Assembly: GCA_021801945.1 (NCBI GenBank)
Contig: JAKABE010000068.1
Location: 1 to 11,403 of the forward strand
Length of the DNA: 11,403 nt
Direction of reading: 5' to 3'
Source: Acidobacteriota bacterium
GTDB taxonomy: Bacteria > Acidobacteriota > Terriglobia > Terriglobales > Acidobacteriaceae
In this document: piece after piece, positions 1-7,398 of the stretch
Position numbering within the stretch: position 1 is the stretch's first letter
Layout of the letters: every line of letters begins with the position of its first letter
Position numbers and translations under genes: made by a program
Notes under the pieces: generated by a model
Told to the model about the DNA's origin: nothing
The model's database searches: none
The model's input: the letters and a program-made list of their open reading frames with translations, nothing else

Positions 1-160
1 CGACATACTCGGCCGCCTGATGGCCTGCAGTTGCCAACTAGACATGTACATGACGGGCAACGCCGCTGTGGCCTGGTACGTGCGGCAGTTTATTGAGGGC
101 AACTACGCGTTTCAGTGGCGCGACGAATCCTCGGAAAGGGCCAAGGTGATGGCGTCATGA
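1..160 (+). CDS. 3' end of an unidentified gene (partial)
   Basis: The reading frame is open from the window edge to a TGA at 158-160 and gives about 52 C-terminal residues. A short Cys-containing stretch (MACSCQLDMYMTG) is followed by a segment rich in aromatic residues (AWYVRQF, NYAFQW) and a charged tail. It lies 37 bases upstream of the TauE-type exporter on the same strand, so it is probably the upstream member of that operon. The Cys motif made me consider a DsrE/DsrF-type sulfur-carrier protein, which would suit the context, but the flanking residues do not fit that family well enough to name it. The 5' part lies outside the window. That this is coding is inferred from the open frame and the tight coupling to the next gene; the function is unknown. 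Confidence 0.6.
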   Translation, partial: DILGRLMACSCQLDMYMTGNAAVAWYVRQFIEGNYAFQWRDESSERAKVMAS

Positions 161-201
161 GCAATCACGCGGCGAAGCTTCGCGGAGGAGGGATCGGATG
201 A
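157..201 (+). other. 14-codon mini-ORF linking two genes by ATGA overlaps
   Basis: An ATG at 157 overlaps the TGA of the upstream gene (ATGA), and its 14-codon frame ends in a TGA at 199-201 that overlaps the ATG of the exporter gene (again ATGA). Such overlaps are typical of translational coupling. The exporter also has its own strong purine-rich ribosome site at 182-191. The mini-ORF may therefore be chance, or a short coupling peptide. Only the geometry supports it. Confidence 0.25.
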
Positions 202-1169
202 GAATCCTGTTGCCCGTTGCCGGAATCAGCGTCCACTTCTGGACGGTGATTGGAATCGGCGGAATCATCGGACTGCTCTCTGGGTTGCTGGGCATCGGCG
301 GCGGATTTCTGATGACGCCGATCCTCATGATGATCGGCGTGCCGCCCACGGTCGCCGCGGCTTCCGGCACCAACGCCATTGTTGCTACCTCATCCTCCGG
401 GGTCGCCGCTCATTTCCGACTGCGCAATGTTGATCTCAAGATGGGCGTGATCCTGCTCTGCGGAGGCTTGGTCGGCTCCAGTTTCGGTGTCCAGCTGCTT
501 GGTCTTCTGCGGAAGTTGGGGAGTGCGGACTCGGTGATTGAGCTGACCTACGTGGTCATGCTCGGCTCGGTGGGCGGCTACATCATCCGCGATAGCTTGA
601 GAAAGTTGCGCAAGGGCCTGATTGCGCGTCCCGTGCGCGATGGGCTGCCCAGGCGCTCCTTCCTGTCGTACCTGCCGCTGCAGATGGATTTTCCGCATTC
701 AGGCGTCCGACACTCAGTGCTTGTGCCTTTCGTCCTGTGCCTGATGGTAGGGCTGCTGACGGCCATCATGGGCGTGGCCGGAGGCTTCATTTTGGTGCCG
801 ATGATGGTCTACCTGCTGCGCATGCCGGCTCATGTCGCCGTCGGCACCAGCCTCTTCCAGGCGCTTTTTACCTGCGCCGGAGCCACCGTCATGCAGGCGG
901 GCTCCAACCATCTCGTCGGCGTGGTGCTGGCGCTGCTGGTGGCTCTGGGGTCCACCATCGGCGCTCAAATTGGGGCGCGGCTCAGCCGTCTTATGCGCGG
1001 CGAGCAGCTTATGATCCTGCTCGGGTTCCTGGCGCTTGCCGTCATGTTCAAGATGGTGGCGGACCTGGCGCTGCCACCATCCGTGCCGATCTCCCAAATC
1101 GCAAAAGTCGATCTTACTCAGCCCATTCGGCAGATGGCTGCTGGGCTTGTTTTTCTGTCCTGGAGGTGA
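198..1169 (+). CDS. TauE/SafE-family inner-membrane anion (sulfite/sulfoacetate-type) exporter
   Basis: This 323-residue, very hydrophobic protein has the two-fold repeat of the TauE/SafE family (Pfam PF01925). Repeat one carries a glycine-rich motif (GLLGIGGGFLMTPIL, about 29-43) followed by ASGTNA (55-60). Repeat two carries the cognate motif (GVAGGFILVPMM, about 192-203) followed by VGTSLFQ (215-221). About seven or eight membrane segments are visible. A basic cytoplasmic loop near residues 134-155 separates the halves. Characterised family members export sulfite, sulfoacetate or related organic sulfur anions; the substrate here cannot be read from sequence. The start at 198 has a strong ribosome site (GGAGGAGGG, 183-191). 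The next gene starts 2 bases after the stop. That partner, a TIGR02186-type protein, is known as a neighbour of TauE-type exporters in alphaproteobacteria, which supports a joint function. Family assignment is secure; substrate is inferred. Confidence 0.9.
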   Translation: MRILLPVAGISVHFWTVIGIGGIIGLLSGLLGIGGGFLMTPILMMIGVPPTVAAASGTNAIVATSSSGVAAHFRLRNVDLKMGVILLCGGLVGSSFGVQLLGLLRKLGSADSVIELTYVVMLGSVGGYIIRDSLRKLRKGLIARPVRDGLPRRSFLSYLPLQMDFPHSGVRHSVLVPFVLCLMVGLLTAIMGVAGGFILVPMMVYLLRMPAHVAVGTSLFQALFTCAGATVMQAGSNHLVGVVLALLVALGSTIGAQIGARLSRLMRGEQLMILLGFLALAVMFKMVADLALPPSVPISQIAKVDLTQPIRQMAAGLVFLSWR

Positions 1170-1171
1170 TC

Positions 1172-2152
1172 ATGGGGATGACCGCTGTTAAGCGTTTCGG
1201 CATTTGCGTGAGACATTGTCAGCGGTGGAAGGTGCTGGCCCTGGCCGCAGCTCTTGCCCCGGCTGCCGTATCCGCTTCGGCGGCGACTTCAGCGCGGATG
1301 TCAGCGCCAAAGTTGATTCCCGAGAAGATTGTCATGGGTGCGCTTTACAACGGCGCGCGCATGCGCATCGAGGGGACGGCACCAGCCGGTTCGGGCGTGC
1401 TGGTGGTTGTCGAAGGCTCCGAGCACGACGAATTCTTCAATCGCAAAGGGCGGGTAGGCCCCATCTGGCTCACCGTGGACAGAATTCACGTCAAGCATGC
1501 TCCGTCCGTGTTTCTCTGCTTCGGCTCAGCTGCGCTCAAATCCTTGCTCGGTCGGCAGGATCTGGGAAAGTACCAGCTCGACGAAGCCGCCATCATGGAG
1601 CGGATTCATGTCCTTTGTCACTGCAAGTGCAGCCTTACCAATCGTGCGCAGCAAAGCGGTGTTCACGATACGGCGCCGGACTCATCTTATGCCCGCCTGC
1701 TCGAGGCCGATTTCTTGCACCTGAAACAACACGAGGGGTTTTATCGCGAGATGCCCGGCACGGTGCACCTAGCCCCGAGTCATTCCGAGACACCCTATAC
1801 GTTGGAGTTCGAATGGCCAGAGCAGATTCCGGCGGGCAATTATCGCATCACCGTGTATGCCTGCCGCGAACACGCAGTGATCGCCCACTCCACCGCGACA
1901 CTCCAACTCGTTGAAGTTGGCTTCCCGGAATACTTGGCCGCCATGGCTGCAAGGAAGCCCTGGATTTACGGTATCGCGGCTGTCCTGGCAGCCATAGCTG
2001 CCGGATTCCTCACCGACTTGCTCACCAGTGTCCTGCGCCACAAACAGAGAAGACGAAAGAAGACGGAGGCGCCTCAATCGGAAAGGCCGGTTCCGGCACC
2101 GGAGGAGATGACTGCGGAATCCCATGAAAAGGAGACAACCCATCGCTGTTAG
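1172..2152 (+). CDS. TIGR02186-type membrane-anchored periplasmic protein (partner of TauE-type exporter)
   Basis: The protein has 326 residues. A signal peptide covers residues 1-37 (basic N-region, hydrophobic core about 21-36, Ala-rich cleavage region). A beta-rich extracytoplasmic domain follows, then one membrane helix (about 264-284) and a basic cytoplasmic tail (RHKQRRRKK). The pattern, including NRKGRVGPIWL at 90-100, matches my recollection of the Alph_Pro_TM/TIGR02186 family, whose biochemical role is unknown. The ATG at 1172 is chosen because GGAGG (1162-1166) lies 5 bases upstream, overlapping the end of the exporter gene. A second in-frame ATG at 1178 is possible. An unusual CHCKC cluster sits at residues 149-153. 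The gene lies between an exporter and a porin, so a bridging or accessory role in anion transport is a reasonable inference. The open frame extends far upstream of 1172, but that part is a shadow of the exporter gene. Confidence 0.8.
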   Translation: MGMTAVKRFGICVRHCQRWKVLALAAALAPAAVSASAATSARMSAPKLIPEKIVMGALYNGARMRIEGTAPAGSGVLVVVEGSEHDEFFNRKGRVGPIWLTVDRIHVKHAPSVFLCFGSAALKSLLGRQDLGKYQLDEAAIMERIHVLCHCKCSLTNRAQQSGVHDTAPDSSYARLLEADFLHLKQHEGFYREMPGTVHLAPSHSETPYTLEFEWPEQIPAGNYRITVYACREHAVIAHSTATLQLVEVGFPEYLAAMAARKPWIYGIAAVLAAIAAGFLTDLLTSVLRHKQRRRKKTEAPQSERPVPAPEEMTAESHEKETTHRC

Positions 2153-3515
2153 GTGGCGCAAAGTCCGCCCCACAACCGCCAGCTCTAGGCAGACGCAGAA
2201 GTCGGGAGGGAGCAAACGCTGTCTCCTTCGCCGCGGTCGTCATATCCAGCTTGTTTTGCCATTGATCCTCTGTTGTTTCGCCTCACGGCCCATCAACTGC
2301 CAAAGAGCCCTGGAGCACGAGCGCGTACCCGCTACAATGGCCTTGGGGGCCGACAGAGCCCAGAGACCCGCAACCTTCAGCCACGAAGGTTTTCTGGTCT
2401 CAAACCGGGACGTGTCCAGCCACGTCAAGGTAGAGGGGTACATGCAGGCAGATGGGCGCCTCTTCGCCGCCAACCTTAAGGACCAGCCCAAAGACGTGTT
2501 TCTTTTCCGCCGCGTTCGTCCCATCGTCGAGGGTGAACTGACCCATCGTATCGGCTTCCTCTTCATGCCCGACTTCGGCGAGGGTAACGCCGTCATTCAG
2601 GAATCTTATGCCGAATGGAGGATTAGTTCATTTGCCAGCTTCAGTGTCGGCAAATTCAAGACTCCGCTGGGCCTGGAAGTGCTGCGCCCCGACCGCGATC
2701 TGACCTTTGCCGAGCGCTCCATGGCCTCCGATTTGCTACCTGTGCGCGATCTGGGAGGGGAGTTAAGAACATCCCTCCTCGGCCACGCGATTACTTGCGA
2801 AGCCGGCTATTTCAGCGGCGCCGAGGATGGTACAAACGCCAGGTTCGAGTGGCGCGGCACCAGCGAGGGAGTCGGGCGCATCTTCCTCCGTCCGTTCACG
2901 GCCGCCGGTGCACCGCTGCAGCCGTTGGGATTGGGAGTGGCCGGTTCCGTTGGCCGCAGCCATCACACGCCGCCCACTTTTCTGACTGTCGGCCAGCAGA
3001 CCTTCTTCCGGTATGCGCCCGAAGTCTGGTCTATCGGGCAACACAAGCGCATTACGCCGCAGGCCGATTACTTCCGTGGTCCCTTCGGCGTGCTCGCCGA
3101 GTATGTCGTCTCGGGCCTGACGGTGCGAACCAGCTCACAGCATCGCTACCTCTCCAACCACGGCTGGCAGCTCGCTGGCTCGATCGTTCTGACCGGCGAA
3201 CTGAATTCCTATGATGGTATTCGGCCTGCCCATGCTTTCGAGCCATCTCGAAGCTTTCATCACTGGGGAGCCTTTGAAATCGCCTTTCGCCACAGCTACC
3301 TCGGCTTGGACGCAGAAGCATTTCCGTACTATGCCTCTCCAACCGCCTCAGCCAAGACAGCCGGCGAATCGGCCGTGGGCGTCAATTGGTACATCAACCG
3401 TCACGTAAAGTTCATCACCGATTACGAGTACACCTCGTTCCAAATGGCCACGGATATTGTCCCCGGCCTCACCGCCGAGCGGGTTGTGATAACGCGCATG
3501 CAAACCACCTTCTAA
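2124..3515 (+). CDS. Phosphate-selective porin O/P-type outer-membrane channel
   Basis: The 463-residue protein resembles the OprP/OprO porin family (PF07396). The hallmark stretch runs from about 101 to 215: a first strand with VEGYMQADG, then FLFRRVRP, MPDFGEG, SYAEWR, VGKFKTPLGLE, RDLTFAERSM and RDLGGEL. The chain ends in Phe, as outer-membrane barrel proteins usually do. OprP itself is a trimeric anion-selective channel; in other bacteria family members take other anions, so sulfite or sulfate is plausible here but only inferred from the TauE neighbour. The start at 2124 overlaps the previous gene by 29 bases and has only a weak ribosome site (GGA at 2116-2118), so coupling is likely. The signal-peptide core (about 42-55) is preceded by an unusually long, very basic N-region of about 40 residues, which makes the start less certain. 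No better ATG, GTG or TTG was found before the core. Confidence 0.85.
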   Translation: MKRRQPIAVRWRKVRPTTASSRQTQKSGGSKRCLLRRGRHIQLVLPLILCCFASRPINCQRALEHERVPATMALGADRAQRPATFSHEGFLVSNRDVSSHVKVEGYMQADGRLFAANLKDQPKDVFLFRRVRPIVEGELTHRIGFLFMPDFGEGNAVIQESYAEWRISSFASFSVGKFKTPLGLEVLRPDRDLTFAERSMASDLLPVRDLGGELRTSLLGHAITCEAGYFSGAEDGTNARFEWRGTSEGVGRIFLRPFTAAGAPLQPLGLGVAGSVGRSHHTPPTFLTVGQQTFFRYAPEVWSIGQHKRITPQADYFRGPFGVLAEYVVSGLTVRTSSQHRYLSNHGWQLAGSIVLTGELNSYDGIRPAHAFEPSRSFHHWGAFEIAFRHSYLGLDAEAFPYYASPTASAKTAGESAVGVNWYINRHVKFITDYEYTSFQMATDIVPGLTAERVVITRMQTTF

Positions 3516-3539
3516 GGTGTACGTGGTCCGTGTATCCCC

Positions 3540-3560
3540 GCCGCCGCAAAGCGCGGCGGC
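3540..3560. terminator. GC-only hairpin after the porin gene, possible terminator
   Basis: GCCGCCGC (3540-3547) pairs perfectly with GCGGCGGC (3553-3560) around a 5-base loop AAAGC. It begins 25 bases after the porin stop codon. The stem is very stable but no T-run follows, so it is not a classic intrinsic terminator. It may protect the transcript end or act with Rho. The rest of 3516-3781 holds a smaller hairpin (3653-3667, stem GCCGC/GCGGC) and no gene that I can support. Confidence 0.5.
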
Positions 3561-3773
3561 CTGCTCCTTGCTCTGATAGGCGTGCCGTGACCCACGTCAT
3601 AGCAGGAAATAGGCATATCCGTACATACTCACTGTTGCGGGATCTGTGAACTGCCGCCCTTTGCGGCGTCGCCGTGAACGTGTGTCCTCATATCTGCGGG
3701 CGTTCGAACCACATGTACGTGGCGGGTAAATCTGAATGGCGTTGCCGGCCGCGTCGATCACACCATTTTGCGT

Positions 3774-3778
3774 GGAGG
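3774..3778 (+). promoter_or_regulatory. Ribosome binding site that sets the reductase start
   Basis: GGAGG here lies 3 bases before the ATG at 3782. It decides between that start and an upstream in-frame ATG at 3674, whose extra 36 residues are basic, Cys- and His-containing and unlike any part of the family. Confidence 0.7.
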
Positions 3779-3781
3779 AAC

Positions 3782-5437
3782 ATGAAGAAGAAACGAGTGC
3801 TCATCGTGGGAGGAGTCGCAGGCGGAGCCACCTGTGCGGCTCGCCTGCGGCGTCTGGATGAAGAGGCAGAAGTCGTTTTGTTCGACCGCGGTCCGTTTGT
3901 CTCCTTTGCCAACTGCGGCCTGCCTTACTACGTGGGCAACGTAATCAGCGAGGAGGAGAAGCTTCTGCTTGTCACGCCTGCTTTGTTTAAAGAGCGGTTC
4001 AACATCGAGGTCCGCACGCGATCTGAAGTCACTGCCGTCGATCGTGCGACGTGCGCAATCGCCGTGCGCGACCTGGAGACGGGGCGCGAGTATCGCGAGC
4101 CTTACGATACATTGGTGCTGTCACCTGGCGCGGCGCCTGTCTGTCCTCCCTGGCCGGGCATCGATCTGCCCGGCATCTTTACGTTGCGCACGATCCCAGA
4201 CAGCCGCGAGATTCGGAATTGGATCGAATCGAAAAGTCCGCACCAGGCCGTGATCGTAGGAGGCGGCTTCATCGGCCTGGAAATGGCGGAGAATCTCGCT
4301 CATCGCGGCATTGCTGTGACCATCGTCGAGATGGCCAACCAACTCCTGCCCCCGCTCGATCCGGAGATGGCCGAGTACGCGCGCGAGCGCCTCATCGCCA
4401 ATAAGGTTCGTCTCCGCCTGGGCGATGCGGTGGCGGGTTTCGACCAATCGGCCGAAGGCGGGCTGCTGGTGCGCACGCAGGCCGGCTCCGCGATCCCCGC
4501 GGATCTTGTGGTTCTGGCCATTGGAGTGCGCCCCGAAACCAAGCTCGCTCGCGATGCGGGCCTGGAGATCGGCGCCCGCGGCGGCATCCGCGTCGATCGC
4601 CGCATGTGCACCGCCGATCCCCGCATCTGGGCCATCGGAGACGCCGTCGAGGTCAAGAACCTCATCACTGGTAAATGGGAACTCGTTCCTCTAGCCGGCC
4701 CGGCGAATCGCCAGGGACGTGTAGCCGCGGATGTGATCTGCGGGCGCGACGCGCGCTTCGATGGCGTCCTGGGCACCGCCGTCTGCGGCTTCTTCGGCCT
4801 CACGGTGGCGCTTACCGGCGCAACGGAGAAGGCTCTGCGCGCCGCCGGCATCGACGGCTTCCAGGCTGTCTATCTTCATCCCAAAGACCATGTCAGCTAT
4901 TACCCCGGCGCGCATCCCATCCACCTCAAGTTGCTCTTTCGCACCTCTGACGGCCTCGTTTTGGGCGCACAGGCGGTGGGCGAATCTGGCGTTGCGCGCC
5001 GCATCGATGTCCTCGCCGCCGCCATTCAGATGCACGCTGGGGTCTTCGATCTTGAAAAGGCCGAACTCTGCTACGCCCCTCAGTACGGCTCGGCCAAAGA
5101 CCCCGTCAATCTCGCCGGCATGTTAGCCGCTAATATTCTGCGCGGCGATATGGCTCTTGCCCCATGGCATGATTTGGATGGCGCCGATGCCTTTCTGCTC
5201 GACGTGCGTGAGCCCTGGGAGTACAACATGGATTCCATCGAAGGCGCCGTGAACATTCCCCTCGGGCAATTGCGCGTCAGGATGGACGAGCTGCCGCGCG
5301 ATCGCGAAATATGGGTGAGCTGCGAGATCGGGCAGCGCGCCTATTACGCCTGTCGCCTCCTTACCCAGCACGGCTTCCACGCGCGCCATCTCTCTGGTGG
5401 CTATGAAACCTATCGGGTTATGTTTCCGGAAGGGTAG
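3782..5437 (+). CDS. CoA-disulfide/persulfide reductase with fused C-terminal rhodanese domain (CoADR-RHD type)
   Basis: This 551-residue flavoprotein starts directly with the FAD-binding motif (VLIVGGVAGGATCAARLRR, 6-24). The single active-site Cys45 lies in SFANCGLPYY, the signature of CoA-disulfide reductases. An NAD(P)H-binding motif (VIVGGGFIGLEMAE) is at 157-170 and the second FAD motif (IWAIGDAVE) at 282-290. The dimerisation domain includes YAPQYGSAKDPVN (431-443). Residues about 460-551 form a rhodanese domain with LLDVREPWEY and the catalytic loop CEIGQRA, catalytic Cys514. Members of this fusion family reduce CoA-persulfide, polysulfide or CoA disulfide with NAD(P)H, channelling sulfane sulfur between the two Cys. 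It is cytoplasmic. The length is normal for the fusion type and all key residues are present. Lying between two sulfur-themed operons, it probably handles sulfane sulfur entering the cytoplasm. The exact substrate is not determinable. Confidence 0.93.
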   Translation: MKKKRVLIVGGVAGGATCAARLRRLDEEAEVVLFDRGPFVSFANCGLPYYVGNVISEEEKLLLVTPALFKERFNIEVRTRSEVTAVDRATCAIAVRDLETGREYREPYDTLVLSPGAAPVCPPWPGIDLPGIFTLRTIPDSREIRNWIESKSPHQAVIVGGGFIGLEMAENLAHRGIAVTIVEMANQLLPPLDPEMAEYARERLIANKVRLRLGDAVAGFDQSAEGGLLVRTQAGSAIPADLVVLAIGVRPETKLARDAGLEIGARGGIRVDRRMCTADPRIWAIGDAVEVKNLITGKWELVPLAGPANRQGRVAADVICGRDARFDGVLGTAVCGFFGLTVALTGATEKALRAAGIDGFQAVYLHPKDHVSYYPGAHPIHLKLLFRTSDGLVLGAQAVGESGVARRIDVLAAAIQMHAGVFDLEKAELCYAPQYGSAKDPVNLAGMLAANILRGDMALAPWHDLDGADAFLLDVREPWEYNMDSIEGAVNIPLGQLRVRMDELPRDREIWVSCEIGQRAYYACRLLTQHGFHARHLSGGYETYRVMFPEG

Positions 5438-5449
5438 CCGCGCTTAGGA

Positions 5450-6448
5450 TCATGACGATGCACGCTTCGCCTCCCTGCCGAGACCGCTCGTTCCTGTCGA
5501 TGGCTTTGCCTGGGGCGTTCTGGCTCTCGGCCTTCTTGTCATGTACGGTGTCAGATCGCTGCCTAAGGTCAGCAGAAATATCCGGAAGGCCCCCGCGATT
5601 CCCGCAGGCACCGGGCCAGCCGGATACACCAGCGAGAACATGCGCGACAATTTGAGCCCACGCACGCGGGCCAGCTTCAACGTACCTAGCGCAAGCTGAT
5701 TGCGCACCGCCCACAGAGAAGCAAATGTAACTCCCAGCCCGGCTTCGACCGCGCTGAGGAGCCCTTCGGTCGAGTTTAACTCGATTCTGGAACTGAACTC
5801 CTTCTTGCGAATCCCGATGCGTGCCAAAGCCTGTTCGATCACCCGGCGGGATCCGGAGCCAAACTCCCGCATCAACAGCGGAGCTCCCTTCAGCGCCGCA
5901 GCGTCGATCTCCCGGTCAGCCCATTCATGATCGGCGGAGACCACCAGGACTAACCGGTCCTCCATAAATGGCTCGACCTTGAAGTCCTTGCGCAGTGGCG
6001 GTCCTTCGATCAGTGCGAACTGAATGCGGCGCGAAGCCAGGGCTTCGAGCATCTCATCGCTATTGCCGCAGACGGCAGTGAGCGCCACGCGTGGATGATT
6101 GTGCAGAAACCGAGCCACGAGCATTGGCAGGACGTACTGCCCGATGGTCTGCGACGCACCGATGGCCAGTTGTCCCATATCCTGCCCGGAGACTGTGTTG
6201 ACCGCGGCAATTGCTTCGTCTACGATGGCTTTCAACTTCTCTGTATAAGGCAACAGGGTCTTGCCCGCGGGCGTCAGAGAAATCCGCCCCCCGCTGCGAT
6301 CGAAGAGGGGTACGGCCAATTCTTCTTCCAGAGCTTTAATTTGCTGCGTTACGGCCGGCTGAGTCAGCAGCAATTCCTCTGCCGCACGGCTGAAATTCAA
6401 GTGATGAGCTACAGCACGGAATATCTTGAGGCGGAAATTCTCCAACAT
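5450..6448 (-). CDS. LysR-type transcriptional regulator (CysL/CysB-like)
   Basis: The 332-residue protein has an N-terminal winged helix-turn-helix (LKIFRAVAHHLNFSRAAEEL then TQPAVTQQIKALE, about 7-42) and LFDR at 48-51, standard for LysR regulators. The effector domain begins near residue 93 (LAIGASQTIGQYVLP), a form seen in CysL- and CbbR-like members. The start at 6448 is preferred over the ATG at 6472 because AGGAGG (6452-6457, minus strand) sits 3 bases before it. The last 30 or so residues (after PYMTRRP) form a basic, low-complexity tail beyond the usual family length of about 300. The stop codon is 12 bases from that of the converging reductase gene. It is divergent from the DsrE-like operon across a 1-kb gap, the usual arrangement for a LysR regulator and its target, so regulation of sulfur genes on either side is inferred. 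Confidence 0.92.
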   Translation of the reverse strand: MLENFRLKIFRAVAHHLNFSRAAEELLLTQPAVTQQIKALEEELAVPLFDRSGGRISLTPAGKTLLPYTEKLKAIVDEAIAAVNTVSGQDMGQLAIGASQTIGQYVLPMLVARFLHNHPRVALTAVCGNSDEMLEALASRRIQFALIEGPPLRKDFKVEPFMEDRLVLVVSADHEWADREIDAAALKGAPLLMREFGSGSRRVIEQALARIGIRKKEFSSRIELNSTEGLLSAVEAGLGVTFASLWAVRNQLALGTLKLARVRGLKLSRMFSLVYPAGPVPAGIAGAFRIFLLTLGSDLTPYMTRRPRARTPQAKPSTGTSGLGREAKRASS

Positions 6449-6451
6449 ATT

Positions 6452-6457
6452 CCTCCT
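6452..6457 (-). promoter_or_regulatory. Ribosome binding site that sets the LysR gene start
   Basis: On the minus strand this reads AGGAGG, 3 bases before the ATG at 6448. The alternative upstream ATG at 6472 would place this site inside the gene and add eight residues (MGKFDRRN) before the conserved LysR N-terminus. Confidence 0.75.
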
Positions 6458-6789
6458 ATCGAATTTTCCCAATCATGCTTCTACTTATGTTGCGGGACTT
6501 CGGAAACTGGGCAGCCTCCAGCCATTCCTGGCGGGTAATAATTTCGGAAAGACGGTGCGACGCCAGATTACTCTGAGAGGAAAATCGAGACAGAATCCTG
6601 TAATAGTTGCCGCGGCGCAACCCATCTGCAGCCGCAAAGATGCATTCGGAAGTGGCCCCGCCGCGGACTGCAGCATCGATTGTACTTATTAGCCAGTATA
6701 GATCGCGCCAACGCTCCTGTTTGTGTTCGGTCGTGGCAGCCTGAGCAATCGAATGAAGAGCTTGCGTTGAAGGAAATGCTTGCGATTCT

Positions 6790-6884
6790 CTCGCGCCGGA
6801 GGCGCGAGTTGCGTCACAGCCTTTTCGAGGCTGCTCTTTACAGAGACCGTGCGGTCAAGTGGGCTTTCCCTTTGTCAAAAAGGG
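6790..6884. other. Cluster of hairpins, possible structured RNA or repeat relic
   Basis: Four inverted repeats lie within 95 bases: CTCGCGCC/GGCGCGAG (6790-6797 and 6801-6808, loop GGA), CAGCCT/AGGCTG (6817-6822 and 6828-6833), GACC/GGTC (6845-6848 and 6853-6856) and CCCTTT/AAAGGG (6868-6873 and 6879-6884). The arrangement suggests either a folded RNA or stacked intergenic repeats. I do not recognise a known RNA family here. Confidence 0.35.
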
Positions 6885-7364
6885 ATGACCGGTTTCCTTC
6901 GGCTTGCGGTTCTGGTCTGGTTTGCACTTCGCTTACGGCCTAACCCACGACCAGCACATTGGAATCGGTCACTCGCTTTTGACTAGCCCGCGCTTCAGCG
7001 GGAGGTTTGCAGACCAAGAATGGTAGCCGAGCCCCGTGGCAGCGGCACAAGCCGGGCGCCCAGAGTTCCCTCAATTGTTCGTGCAATTGCGTCGCTGCTG
7101 CAGTTCTCTGTGCGCATCACATCCAAAGCGTATCTCAGCGGCCCTCGCCTCTCTCGCACTGATCGCTGGTCTTCCGAGGCGTAGACCTCTCCAGGTACGG
7201 GACTTATTGGGCATAAGAATTTCTGTTTGGACCTCACCCCTCTTTGGACGCGATCCTTGGATAGGCGGCATGCACCGGATTGACTTTGCGGTAAGCGAGA
7301 ATTGAACCGGTTCGCTCCGCTTTGCTGTGCCGGCAGTGCTTTGCTGCGCGGCTTTTCTGTCCCG

Positions 7365-7378
7365 ATGGCATGTGCCAT
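7365..7378. promoter_or_regulatory. Dyad-symmetric site, candidate operator
   Basis: ATGGCA and TGCCAT (6 bp each) flank a central TG. The site lies 75 bases upstream of the DsrE-like start codon and 20 bases from a second, longer dyad. It could be an operator half of a pair, but 12 paired positions in a 1-kb gap are also possible by chance. Confidence 0.3.
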
Positions 7379-7398
7379 GCAGTGTCAGTGTCACCGCT

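Noticed and set aside
737..1171. Upstream extension of the TIGR02186 reading frame to an ATG at 737
   Set aside because: It lies wholly within the exporter gene, encodes a low-complexity His/Arg/Ala-rich sequence, and the real signal peptide and ribosome site are at 1172.
3674..3781. In-frame ATG at 3674 as the start of the reductase
   Set aside because: The 36 extra residues do not resemble the family, and GGAGG just before 3782 leads directly into the FAD motif.
4300..4851. Minus-strand 183-codon open frame inside the reductase gene
   Set aside because: It is a shadow of a strongly conserved + strand gene; its protein is Ala/Arg/Ser/Pro-rich without motifs.
6680..6986. Plus-strand short open frames between 6680 and 6986
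   Set aside because: Two overlapping frames cover the hairpin cluster, neither with family features; the inverted repeats explain the sequence better.
7280..7302. TTGACT at 7280 as the -35 of a promoter for the DsrE-like operon
   Set aside because: No acceptable -10 lies at 16-18 bases; the nearest candidates are 11 bases away or poor matches.
7297..7320. tRNA-like T-arm (GGTTCGCTCC)
   Set aside because: No acceptor stem, anticodon arm or CCA-adjacent pairing can be built around it.
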